DNA of 64,000 nucleotides from assembly GCF_021390575.1 (NCBI RefSeq), contig NZ_JAJEJQ010000002.1, positions 248,001 to 312,000 on the forward strand, read 5' to 3'. A model generated the notes under the pieces. That model had not been told where the DNA came from. It made no database searches and saw nothing but the letters and a program-made list of their open reading frames with translations. The DNA is from Paraburkholderia adhaesiva. GTDB taxonomy: Bacteria; Pseudomonadota; Gammaproteobacteria; Burkholderiales; Burkholderiaceae. Each line of letters begins with the position of its first letter. Position 1 is the stretch's first letter. The position numbers and the translations under genes were made by a program. Below, one piece after another: positions 27,818 to 35,622 of the stretch.

Positions 27818-28339
27818 ATGCAAGCGCGAAGGAGTATTTCGCTGCTGTTAGCATCAACCGTGACGGCACTGCTCGGTGTGAGCGCTTATGCGGACGACGA
27901 TCCGCAGGCGAGTGCCGCGCAAACCGTTGCAACGGATTCCGGAGCGACGTCCACGGCGCCTGAGTCCGTGGTCACGCCCAAGGCGCCCGATACGCTCGCC
28001 GGGGTGACGACACCCGCGACACCCGCGACACCCGATAGCGACACTGCGACGCCCGCAAGCAATACGACGGCCGCAGCCCCACCGGAAAACAACGTTTTCG
28101 GTGTGGCAATGTCGCCGGATCAGCTCGACCAGCAGCGCGGTGGCGATGCTTTGGTCGGCCAGAATTTCTTGACGGGTGACGTGGCGAACAACGTCGCGTC
28201 GCGAGTCCAGACGGGTTCCAACACGATTACCGACGGCTCGTTCTCGGGTGCCAGCGGACTGCCAACCGTGATCCAGAATACCGGCGCCAATGTGTTGATC
28301 CAGAACGCGACGGTGCTCAACGTGCACTTCGGGAACTGA
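27818..28339 (+). CDS. Secreted protein with an internal double-glycine motif, upstream of the C39 peptidase
   Basis: 173 residues with a Sec signal peptide ending VSAYADD, then about 65 residues rich in Pro, Thr and Ala. At 98-109 comes MSPDQLDQQRGG, which fits the double-glycine leader consensus (LSxxELxxIxGG) that C39 peptidases cut. The 64-residue part after it ends QNTGANVLIQNATVLNVHFGN, echoing the QNSGA-x-x-LVQ tail of the glycine-rich proteins. An AAGGAG ribosome site fixes the start, and the next gene follows after four bases. Probably a processed minor component of the fibre; cleavage is inference. Confidence 0.75.
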   Translation: MQARRSISLLLASTVTALLGVSAYADDDPQASAAQTVATDSGATSTAPESVVTPKAPDTLAGVTTPATPATPDSDTATPASNTTAAAPPENNVFGVAMSPDQLDQQRGGDALVGQNFLTGDVANNVASRVQTGSNTITDGSFSGASGLPTVIQNTGANVLIQNATVLNVHFGN

Positions 28340-28343
28340 GGTC

Positions 28344-29030
28344 ATGAAGTCCTTCGCTGTCATCGTTGCGCTAGTGGGCGGCCTCGCCGCGTCGGCGGCG
28401 CTGGCCGATCCCATCGATGTCACCGATCCGTCCGGCGGGTATTACGCGTTGCACGTGACGAGTCTGAAAGAGGCCCGGTTCAAACGGACCATCAGACAGC
28501 AATTCGACTTCAGTTGCGGCTCGGCGGCGGTGGCGACGCTGCTGACTTATCAGTACGACTATCCAGTCACCGAGCAGCAGGCCTTCGTCAACATGTACCA
28601 GAACGGCGATCAGGCAAAGATCCGCCGCGAAGGATTTTCGCTCCTTGATATCCGCAACTTTCTCGCGTCGCTCGGTTTTCAGGCCGATGGCTACGAGGTG
28701 CCGCTCGACAAACTCGAGCAAACCCATACCCCGGCGATCGTCCTGATCGTCGAGCATGGCTATCACCACTTCGTGGTCATCAGGGGCTTGCGCAATGGGC
28801 GCGTGCTGATCGGCGATCCGGCGACTGGAACACGGGCCATGTCGCGGCAGGCTTTCGAGGAGAAGTGGCAGGACCGTGTGGTGTTCGTCATTCACAACAA
28901 GCCTCAATTGGCCAGATTCAACGATGAGCGTGACTGGCATATCGCGCCGGATGCGCCGCTCTATACCGGCGTTTCGCGCAGCGGCCTGTTTAGCGTCGTG
29001 GTGCCGAAGCTCGGTCCAGGTGAATTCTGA
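28344..29030 (+). CDS. Periplasmic C39-like cysteine peptidase (FapD-like)
   Basis: 228 residues with a signal peptide (VIVALVGGLAASAALA). It then has the papain-like C39 fold: oxyanion glutamine and nucleophile in RQQFDFSCGSAA (C58), a histidine near 142 in YHHFVVIRG, and D158 in IGDPATG. Free-standing C39 domains exported by Sec occur in Fap amyloid operons (FapD), unlike the C39 domains fused to bacteriocin ABC exporters. It sits between two proteins carrying double-glycine motifs, which are its likely substrates. It is separated from both by five or fewer bases, so the three are co-translated. Confidence 0.85.
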   Translation: MKSFAVIVALVGGLAASAALADPIDVTDPSGGYYALHVTSLKEARFKRTIRQQFDFSCGSAAVATLLTYQYDYPVTEQQAFVNMYQNGDQAKIRREGFSLLDIRNFLASLGFQADGYEVPLDKLEQTHTPAIVLIVEHGYHHFVVIRGLRNGRVLIGDPATGTRAMSRQAFEEKWQDRVVFVIHNKPQLARFNDERDWHIAPDAPLYTGVSRSGLFSVVVPKLGPGEF

Positions 29031-29035
29031 GGACG

Positions 29036-29875
29036 ATGATGAAACCTCAACCTCTAAAGCTCGCTGGCATGGTTGTCCTCGTGTTCGGCGGGGTGACATC
29101 AATCGGTGTGGGCGCGATCGAGCAGGAAACGCCCGCCGTAACCGTGGGCAGCGTGATGACGCCCGACGATGCGCTCGCCGCGCCTGCTCCGATGTCCGCG
29201 GACGATAGCGTGCCGCTGAAGGACGCCGCATCGCGCGACGACGACGTCGTTGCCGCCGAGTCGCTGCCGCTGCCGCCGCCGTTGCAGCCGCAGCCGGAAC
29301 CGGAGCACAACGCCGATCCGCTCAGCGTAATTGCGCCGCTCGATCTTGATGTTTTACCCGTCAAGGAGACCGTGTTGTCCGCGGCGCCGATCGCCATGCC
29401 TGCGCAAACTGCGGACGCACCGGACACGTATGCTGCCAGCAGTGATCCCAACTGGCCGCCTCCCGGAACCATTGCCTTGACGTCCGAACGACTGGACACC
29501 ATGCGCGGCGGCTTCGACCTGCCGACAGGATTGAAGGTGTCATTCGGTATCCAGCAGGTAGCGTTCGTCAACGGCAACATGGTGGCGTCGACCAACTTCA
29601 ACATTCCCGATATCAGCGCGATGACGGCGCAGCAGGCGCAGGCCCTGGCATCGGCGAACACGAGCGGCCTCGTGCAGGTCGGGCATGGCAACACGGTGCA
29701 ATCTGGCGCGTTGCCAGGACTGACTGGCGGCGTGATCCAGAACACGCTCAGCAACCAGCAGATCCAGGCGCTGACGACGATCAACACGTCGGTCAACTCG
29801 CTGGGCACGTTCAAGTTGCTCAATGTCAGCTCGACGATTAACAACGCGCTGGCGAACGCAGTGCGCCCCCGTTAG
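29036..29875 (+). CDS. Secreted protein with an internal double-glycine motif, downstream of the C39 peptidase
   Basis: 279 residues (a second ATG at 29039 is equally possible). A hydrophobic N-terminus (LAGMVVLVFGGVTSIGVGA) is a probable signal or anchor, followed by about 115 residues of Pro/Ala/Asp-rich linker. Residues 148-159 read LTSERLDTMRGG, a second match to the double-glycine leader consensus. The 120-residue domain after it begins FDLPTGLKVSFGIQQVAFVNG and ends in Asn/Thr/Ser-rich stretches with QNTLSNQQIQALTT. The same architecture as the 27818 gene suggests a family of peptidase substrates; FapE-like is possible. Function is inference. Confidence 0.75.
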   Translation: MMKPQPLKLAGMVVLVFGGVTSIGVGAIEQETPAVTVGSVMTPDDALAAPAPMSADDSVPLKDAASRDDDVVAAESLPLPPPLQPQPEPEHNADPLSVIAPLDLDVLPVKETVLSAAPIAMPAQTADAPDTYAASSDPNWPPPGTIALTSERLDTMRGGFDLPTGLKVSFGIQQVAFVNGNMVASTNFNIPDISAMTAQQAQALASANTSGLVQVGHGNTVQSGALPGLTGGVIQNTLSNQQIQALTTINTSVNSLGTFKLLNVSSTINNALANAVRPR

Positions 29876-29894
29876 CGGTCGGGGGGCGTACTGC
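29858..29894 (+). terminator. GC-rich hairpin between the fibre operon and the convergent barrel gene
   Basis: GCAGTGCGCCCCC before the stop and GGGGGGCGTACTGC after it can pair with one mismatch around a loop of about ten bases. There is no T tract. It lies at the junction of two convergent genes and may stop or stabilise either transcript. Confidence 0.4.
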
Positions 29895-29936
29895 AGTTTG
29901 CGATTCGATGGTGGAGGCGGGGCGCGTGCTGCCGTT

Positions 29937-31424
29937 TCAGAGTGACATCGGTATACGCAGGGTCAGCGTCACGTCAGGCGTATCGCGCGTGAGGCCCGCG
30001 CCGATGGAGAAGTTCAGCGTCGTCGTGGGCGACAGCCGGTACGAATAGCCGATCAATAGCGTTCCGAGTACCACGCGCACGGATCCGGGCACCGTCTGGC
30101 CGTTCTGCGAGGTCGGCAATATGATGCTCTGGTCGTAGCCGATACTGACCGAGGCCTTCTCGTTCAGCGCGAGGCCCATGCCGATATTGAAGCCCCAGAT
30201 GTCGCCAGGTTGAACGTTGCCGAGGAACTGGGTCGCACCGTTTCTCAGTGTCAGCGTTTCATCCTTGCCGAAGCTGTGCAGATAGCTGAAGTTGCCGAAG
30301 AACACCACCGGGTCAGTCGGGAACAGCCAGGTCAGGCCCGGCTGGATCGCCCAGAACCCGGAACCGGTCGGTTGCTGCAATGGCAGGCCGGTGCCGGTTG
30401 TGTTCGAAATACAGGTTGTCGTGCAGTCGGTGACGACGTCGAACGGGCTCTTTCCGGTTGCAGTCTTCAAGCGCAGCCAGCCGACGTAATAGAACTTGTC
30501 CGGGCCACCCTGATTGAACTGGTAGCGCATTGTCATCTCGACGTCGCCGATGCCATTGCCGTTGCTGCTGATCACGCTGTTGGCCGCAGCGCCCGTGAAG
30601 ATCTGGCGTCCAACCGTATCGTTGGTCTGATAGACATACGGCACGCGCACTTCAAACTCCATCCGGTTCGTGATCCCGTAGCGCATCGCGACGCCACCCG
30701 TCAGCGTGGTGGTCTTGACTTCGCTTACGTTGATGAGGCCGATCAACAGCGCCGGGATGATCGTGTAGCCGACCAGCGAGAGCTGGTTCTCCGACGAATA
30801 CGCGAACTCGAAGTATGGTTCGATTACAAACGTGTGCTTCGGCGTCAGCACGCCTGGCTGATCGAAGATCGGCGCGACCGCGGGAGGCCGGGTATCGACA
30901 ACGGGGGCCTGGCCCACCGGTCCATTCTGAGCGGAGCCAGCCTGCCCGGTTTGCACCGGCGCAGACGTGACGCCGCCTGACGCAGTGCCCTGCACCGGCA
31001 CGTTCTGACCGGGCGTCGCGGACTGTGCGTTGGTGGTCTGCGGATTGGTGGTCTGGCTGGGTGCCGCGGACTGCGCGCTCGTGGCCTGGTCGGTCGTCGC
31101 GCCTTCCGTGGTTGCGGTTGCGCCGCTCGTCGCCGCTGCGCCTACGGGGAGACCATTGGCGTCCGTTCCGCCCGTGCCGCGTTGTTGCTCGAGCTTGCCG
31201 GTATCGAGTGCGCGGCTCAGTCGTGCGAAATTCGCTTCCTCTTCGGCGAGCTTGTGTTTGAGTGCTTCGAGTTCCTTGACGCGCCGGTTGAGTTCCTGAC
31301 GCAGAGTGCTGATGTTGTCCTGGGCCGTCTGGTCTTCCAGCGACTGCGCCTGGCCCGCTACGCTAAACAGCGCGAGCGTTGCATACGTGACCGCTCGCAT
31401 CCGACGAAATGGCATGCGCTTCAC
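29937..31424 (-). CDS. Outer-membrane beta-barrel with N-terminal coiled coil (FapF-like)
   Basis: 495 residues. The signal peptide ends SVAGQAQS. Residues about 30-75 form a strong coiled coil (ISTLRQELNRRVKELEALKH and the following heptads). A disordered Ala/Thr/Gln/Gly linker runs to about 190. About 300 residues of alternating beta strands follow, ending in MSL after RIPM, with repeated YSYR/YEF-type strand signatures. This coiled-coil-linker-barrel order is that of FapF, the trimeric amyloid exporter, and similar MetA-pathway-like barrels. It is convergent with the fibre operon rather than inside it, unlike the Pseudomonas arrangement. Fibre export is inference from architecture and context. 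Confidence 0.75.
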   Translation of the reverse strand: MKRMPFRRMRAVTYATLALFSVAGQAQSLEDQTAQDNISTLRQELNRRVKELEALKHKLAEEEANFARLSRALDTGKLEQQRGTGGTDANGLPVGAAATSGATATTEGATTDQATSAQSAAPSQTTNPQTTNAQSATPGQNVPVQGTASGGVTSAPVQTGQAGSAQNGPVGQAPVVDTRPPAVAPIFDQPGVLTPKHTFVIEPYFEFAYSSENQLSLVGYTIIPALLIGLINVSEVKTTTLTGGVAMRYGITNRMEFEVRVPYVYQTNDTVGRQIFTGAAANSVISSNGNGIGDVEMTMRYQFNQGGPDKFYYVGWLRLKTATGKSPFDVVTDCTTTCISNTTGTGLPLQQPTGSGFWAIQPGLTWLFPTDPVVFFGNFSYLHSFGKDETLTLRNGATQFLGNVQPGDIWGFNIGMGLALNEKASVSIGYDQSIILPTSQNGQTVPGSVRVVLGTLLIGYSYRLSPTTTLNFSIGAGLTRDTPDVTLTLRIPMSL

Positions 31425-32056
31425 GGAGTCTCTCCATGATTAGGCCTGCTGGTTTTCCCCCGAGAGGTACTACGGCAACAAGCCAACGTGCACGGCGGTG
31501 TTCGAAAGCCGCACTCCGGCGCTCACCTCCTGTCGCCATGAATACGTGGGACGGATGGTGGACTCGTCGGGGTACGCGCAGGCATTGGCGAGACGATGTC
31601 TCCGCGAAACCAGACGGTTCGATGTTTCGAATCGCTGTGCTGCGCGAAGTGGTTTTTATTGAGTACACCCGCTTCTGATCCGCTGCTTGCGGGACAAGTA
31701 GCAGGTTACTCGATAAGCGTAGCGCACGTACTTTCGCAGGCCAATAAGGTGAAGCCCGGCTTATGATCGTTACATAACAGAAGCGCCTATTTTCCAGAAC
31801 GTTTTCATGCATTCATCACGATACGTTTCGCATGGCGCGTCTTCGCATTGACATATTTATCGAGGTCGCACATCAGCCTCTGTGCAAACGCACAGCACCG
31901 TGGTTAATTCGGCAGTTGGAGAAACGCTTCCTGAGCAACACGAGGCACGGGCGCTGAAGCGGTGTGAGGATGGTGCGGCGGCGCGACAGCCGCGCGCGTG
32001 CAGGGACTGCCGGGAATGGCGATAATAGCGGTTACGCAATTTTGTCACTCACCATC
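31425..32056. other. Intergenic region between the barrel gene and selD
   Basis: About 630 bases holding the divergent promoters of the FapF-like gene and selD. No convincing gene, RNA or repeat. The selD frame is open from 31964, but the first 31 residues of that reading are arginine-rich and unlike SelD. Confidence 0.45.
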
Positions 32057-33124
32057 ATGACCGATCCAGTCGTTGCTCCGTCCGCCGCTGTGCGCCTCAC
32101 CAGTCTTTCGCATGGTGGCGGCTGCGGCTGCAAGATCGCGCCGGGCGTGCTTTCCGCGTTGCTCGCGCGCAGCACGCCGCTCACCGCTGCGTTCCCCAAT
32201 CTGCTGGTCGGCACCGAAACCGCGGACGACGCCGCCGTCTACAAGCTCAACGATGAGCAGGCGATTGTCGCGACCACCGACTTCTTCATGCCGATCGTCG
32301 ACGATCCGTACGACTTCGGCCGCATTGCCGCCACGAATGCGCTTTCGGACGTCTACGCGATGGGCGGCAAGCCGATCCTCGCGCTCGCGCTCGTCGGCAT
32401 GCCTATCAACGTGCTGCCGCACGACGTGATCGCCGCTGTACTGCGCGGCGGCGAGGATGTCTGCGCAGCGGCGGGTATTCCGGTCGCGGGCGGCCATTCG
32501 ATCGATTCGGTCGAGCCGATCTACGGCCTCGCGGCGATCGGCGTCGTGCATCCGGATCGGGTGAAGCGCAATGCGTCGGCGCGTGCGGGCGATGTCCTCG
32601 TGCTGGGCAAACCGCTCGGTGTGGGCGTGCTCTCGGCGGCGCTCAAGAAGGACCGGCTCGACGCCGCCGGTTATCGCGCGATGGTCGACGCAGCCACGCG
32701 GCTCAACACGCCGGGCGCGAAGCTCGCCGAGCTCGATGGCGTTCACGCGATGACCGACGTGACCGGCTTCGGCCTGCTCGGTCATACGCTCGAGATTGCG
32801 CGCGGTGCGAAGCTGACCGCGCGTGTGCGCTACGCCGACTTGCCGTTCTTGCCAGGCGTCGAGGCGTTTGTCGCGGACGGCGTCTTCACGGGCGCGTCAG
32901 GCCGCAACTGGACCTCGTATGGCGAAAGCGTGACGCTTGGCGCCGGACTGCCGTCCGTCGCGCAGGCGCTACTGACCGACCCGCAAACTTCGGGCGGCCT
33001 GCTGATCGCCTGCTCGCGCGATTGCGTCGCCGACGTGCTCGCGATCATGCATGCGGACGGCTTTGCCGATGCCCGCATCGTCGGTGAACTTGACGCGGGC
33101 CCGGCGCGCGTCGAGGTCGTATGA
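32057..33124 (+). CDS. selD: Selenide, water dikinase
   Basis: Makes selenophosphate from selenide and ATP for selenocysteine or selenouridine synthesis. 355 residues from ATG (MTDPVVAPS), the SelD norm. The glycine-rich active-site loop is GGGCGCKI, with cysteine, not selenocysteine, at the catalytic position. The remaining signatures DDAAVYKL, TTDFFMPIVDDP, ATNALSDVYAMGG, GGHSID, TDVTGFGLLGH and TDPQTSGGLL are all present. It overlaps the CDF gene by four bases. No selA, selB or selenouridine synthase gene is in view. Confidence 0.96.
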   Translation: MTDPVVAPSAAVRLTSLSHGGGCGCKIAPGVLSALLARSTPLTAAFPNLLVGTETADDAAVYKLNDEQAIVATTDFFMPIVDDPYDFGRIAATNALSDVYAMGGKPILALALVGMPINVLPHDVIAAVLRGGEDVCAAAGIPVAGGHSIDSVEPIYGLAAIGVVHPDRVKRNASARAGDVLVLGKPLGVGVLSAALKKDRLDAAGYRAMVDAATRLNTPGAKLAELDGVHAMTDVTGFGLLGHTLEIARGAKLTARVRYADLPFLPGVEAFVADGVFTGASGRNWTSYGESVTLGAGLPSVAQALLTDPQTSGGLLIACSRDCVADVLAIMHADGFADARIVGELDAGPARVEVV

Positions 33125-34026
33125 GCGGGGAGTCACCGAAAGCCATTTTCTATGCACTCGCTGCGAATATAGGCATCGCGGTGTGCAAGTACGCGGCGGC
33201 GGCGTTTACCGGTTCCGGCTCGATGTACGCCGAGGCGATTCACTCCACCGCCGACTGCGGCAATCAACTGCTCCTGCTGTTCGGACTGCGTCAGTCGCGC
33301 AAGCCGCCAACGCCTGTGCATCCGATGGGATCGGGCCGCGCGATCAACTACTACTCGCTGATTGTCGCGCTGCTGCTGTTCTTCGTAGGCGGCGCGTTTT
33401 CGGTGTACGAGGGCGTTCACCGGCTGTTCGCGCGCGAGCCGCTGCAGCATGTCTACATCGCGCTCGGGGTGCTCGGCATTTCGGTGGTGCTGGAGGCGCT
33501 CTCGCTTAGGGGCGCGCTCCGTGAGATACGTGCGGGCGCACCGAAGAAGTCGCTGTGGCGCTGGTTCCGCGAAACGCGCGAGTCCGATCTGCTCGTGGTG
33601 GCCGGTGAGGACATCGCCGCGCTCGCGGGTCTTGCCATTGCCTTCGCCGCCGTGCTGCTCACGCTTGTCACCGGCAATCCCGTGTGGGACGCGTGCGGTT
33701 CGATCGGCGTGGGTGCGCTGCTGATGTTCATCGCCTCGCTGATTGCGCGCGAGGTGAAGTCGATGATCGTCGGTGAATCGGCGAGTCCGGAAATGCGTCG
33801 CGACATTGAAGCCTTTTTGCGTGCGCGCAGCGAAATTCGCAGCATCATCAATCTCATCACGCTTCAATGGGGCAAGGAGATCGTTGTCGCCGTGCAGGCT
33901 GAGATGATCGACTACGCCGAAAGCCGTGCGATGGTCGAGGCAATCAACGTGATCGAAGCAGACCTGCAGGCGAAATTTCCGCAGGTGCGCTGGGTGTTCT
34001 TCGAGCCTGATTTCGCGGTACGGTGA
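33121..34026 (+). CDS. Cation diffusion facilitator (CDF) family metal transporter
   Basis: 301 residues, six hydrophobic segments, no signal peptide. The CDF metal site is visible as YAEAIHSTADCGNQ in helix 2 and VVAGEDIAALAGL in helix 5, and the C-terminal cytoplasmic domain carries the regulatory segment (SIINLITLQWGKEIVVAVQAEM). CDF proteins export Zn, Mn, Fe or Co in exchange for protons. The metal is not predictable, and the His/Asp and Glu/Asp pattern differs from the classic all-Asp/His zinc site. Overlap with selD (ATGA) makes them one translational unit. Confidence 0.88.
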   Translation: MSGESPKAIFYALAANIGIAVCKYAAAAFTGSGSMYAEAIHSTADCGNQLLLLFGLRQSRKPPTPVHPMGSGRAINYYSLIVALLLFFVGGAFSVYEGVHRLFAREPLQHVYIALGVLGISVVLEALSLRGALREIRAGAPKKSLWRWFRETRESDLLVVAGEDIAALAGLAIAFAAVLLTLVTGNPVWDACGSIGVGALLMFIASLIAREVKSMIVGESASPEMRRDIEAFLRARSEIRSIINLITLQWGKEIVVAVQAEMIDYAESRAMVEAINVIEADLQAKFPQVRWVFFEPDFAVR

Positions 34027-34091
34027 CGGCCTTCGTCACACGTGCTATGCCAAAGCCCGGTTCGGTATGCGGTTTCCCAAATACTCTTCAT

Positions 34092-34117
34092 GCCCGGCAA
34101 GTTAAAGCTTGCCGGGC
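34092..34117 (+). terminator. Hairpin downstream of the selD-CDF operon
   Basis: A perfect 10-base stem, GCCCGGCAAG (34092-34101) with CTTGCCGGGC (34108-34117), and a 6-base loop. The following sequence is T-rich but not a clean T tract, so it is a probable but weak intrinsic terminator. Confidence 0.65.
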
Positions 34118-34270
34118 GTATTCCTGCTTCTTGCGTTCAGTGACGGAATGGCGTCCACACGGGCGTAGTTGTGTCCCAGTGGTCGAGTTCAGACGGTTGA
34201 ACCGGTTTCATGATGAGCCCTCCTTCAATTCGAAATCCTGAATAAAAATCGATGCGTTGCCTTAGAGCCG

Positions 34271-34651
34271 CTAACACAAGTCATCAACGAAGCGTGAACA
34301 GATAACGGCAGCAGCGAGAGAAAGCAACGCAACATGGATGTCGAGACGACGCTCGAAACGAATTCGCAGTTTGCCGAAACCGGCGAACCAGGCATGCGTG
34401 CGCTCGACCACCCAGCGATGCCGTCCGAGCCGCTCCTTGCTTTCCACTGCGCGCCGGGCGATACGGGCCGTGATACCGCGCTGCTTCAGGTAACGACGAC
34501 AGCGTGCGAAGTCATAGCCTTTGTCTGCATGCAACTTGCCGGGGCGTTTGCGAGGCTGGCCATTCAGGCCCGACACCGCCGGAATGGCATCAAGCGTGGG
34601 CTCGAATGCCATCGAATCGTGCCGGTTGGCACCGGTAACCTTGATGGCCAA
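34271..34651 (-). CDS. IS5-family transposase, OrfB (C-terminal catalytic part)
   Basis: 126 residues from an internal ATG, although the same frame reads back to the frameshift site at about 34734 (GQETGPNPTDRGKLGS and onward). It contains a DDE-type segment with LHADKGYDFARCRRYLKQRG (second aspartate) and ERTHAWFAGFGKLRIRFER (catalytic glutamate region, HRWVVERTHAW). It ends at the left inverted repeat, the stop TAG lying inside it. It is made only with OrfA through frameshifting. Confidence 0.9.
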   Translation of the reverse strand: MAIKVTGANRHDSMAFEPTLDAIPAVSGLNGQPRKRPGKLHADKGYDFARCRRYLKQRGITARIARRAVESKERLGRHRWVVERTHAWFAGFGKLRIRFERRLDIHVALLSLAAAVICSRFVDDLC

Positions 34652-34668
34652 CGGAATGCCGCGCGCAT

Positions 34669-35076
34669 CTACGACGATGTGCCGTTTCGACCCGAGCTTG
34701 CCCCGGTCTGTCGGGTTGGGGCCGGTTTCCTGGCCCCCCGGGGGCTGGAAACACTGGCGGCATCAAGACTCGCCCGTTCCCAATCAATCTGGTCATGTTC
34801 ACGTAACCGGCGAAGCATCGCCAGATGCAGTTGCTCCCACACGCCTGCGGCCTGCCAGTCTCGCAGCCGTCGCCAGCACGTCATGCCGCTGCCGAAACCC
34901 AGTTCCTTCGGCAGGTATTCCCACGGAATGCCTGTTTGCAGGACGTACAGGATGCCATTCAGTGCTGCGCGGTCATCCACCGTTCGGCGTCGTCCGCCCT
35001 TGGGAGACGGTGTGAACACAGGAATTAGCGGCTCCAACGCCGCCCACAATTCATTACTGATTCTGCGCCTGGACAT
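34669..35076 (-). CDS. IS5-family transposase, OrfA (N-terminal part)
   Basis: 135 residues starting MSRRRISNELWAALEPLIP, with the conserved helix-turn-helix-like DUF4096-type segment (RTVDDRAALNGILYVLQTG, IPWEYLPKELGFGSGMTCWR) and the first catalytic aspartate near DWERASLDAASV. It leaves the transposase frame after SPRG and terminates a few codons later. The continuation lies in the -1 frame, entered at the G6 run (plus-strand C6 at 34734-34739). Confidence 0.9.
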   Translation of the reverse strand: MSRRRISNELWAALEPLIPVFTPSPKGGRRRTVDDRAALNGILYVLQTGIPWEYLPKELGFGSGMTCWRRLRDWQAAGVWEQLHLAMLRRLREHDQIDWERASLDAASVSSPRGARKPAPTRQTGASSGRNGTSS

Positions 35077-35128
35077 GCCGCCAGGATATGGCTTTCACGG
35101 CTTCATGTCCAGGTTGTGTTAGCCGCTC

Positions 35129-35431
35129 TTACTGGCCCGCGCGGGCGAGACGCGTGGCGTTGCCGCGGTTCTCTTCGATCGCGATGCGTTCGGCTTGCGT
35201 GCGGCCGATCAGGCTTTGCTCCGGATAGCTCGTCTTGTTGAGCGAGGGCAGCGTGCCGTCGCGATACGCTTCGACGATTTCGGCCTTCACTTCAGCACGC
35301 GTTTTTTGTGCGCCGCTATTCGCTTGCTGCGGTTGCGGACCATAGGTACCGGACAACCCGATCCCGCCAGCGAACGCGGCGGGGCTAGCGATGAGTGCGG
35401 CGAAAAATGCGGCGGCGAGAGTGCGTTTCAT
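35129..35431 (-). CDS. DUF4148 small secreted protein
   Basis: 100 residues with a clear signal peptide (MKRTLAAAFFAALIASPAAFA) and the DUF4148 core: TRAEVKAEIVEAYRDGTLPS, a YPEQ motif and a C-terminal RLARAGQ. These proteins are common and multi-copy in Burkholderia; their function is unknown. An AAGGAGC ribosome site precedes the ATG. The IS inserted exactly at its stop codon, TTA on this strand being the duplicated target, so the protein ends normally but its native 3' flank has been replaced by the IS. Confidence 0.9.
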   Translation of the reverse strand: MKRTLAAAFFAALIASPAAFAGGIGLSGTYGPQPQQANSGAQKTRAEVKAEIVEAYRDGTLPSLNKTSYPEQSLIGRTQAERIAIEENRGNATRLARAGQ

Positions 35432-35622
35432 GATCTGCTCCTTAAATCGAAACGCCGCGCTGCGGTCTGGATACGAACGCGGCTTGGCAACAGGAGCAAA
35501 TGTAGTTGTGCGATTGCCATAGGTTAATGAATATAAACCGCGAAAAGTTGCGCCAGCGCAACTGGGGCGGACCGGAGAATCCCGCCCGGCGGTGCCGCGA
35601 GGTTGCCATCAAGGGTGACGGG

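Larger units (their letters stand above)
34265..35128 (-). mobile_element. IS5-family insertion sequence (IS427-like group), complete
   Basis: An 864-base element bounded by near-perfect 15-base inverted ends, GAGCCGCTAACACAA on the left and the complement of GAGCGGCTAACACAA on the right (one mismatch). It is flanked by a 3-base target duplication, TTA at 34262-34264 and 35129-35131. It holds two transposase frames joined by a probable -1 frameshift. Three-base duplications and orfA/orfB organisation are typical of the IS427 group. Both ends and the target repeat are intact, so it looks recent and potentially mobile. Confidence 0.92.

Noticed and set aside
31964..32056. Upstream extension of selD
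   Set aside because: Arginine-rich reading unlike SelD N-termini; the ATG at 32057 gives the normal length.
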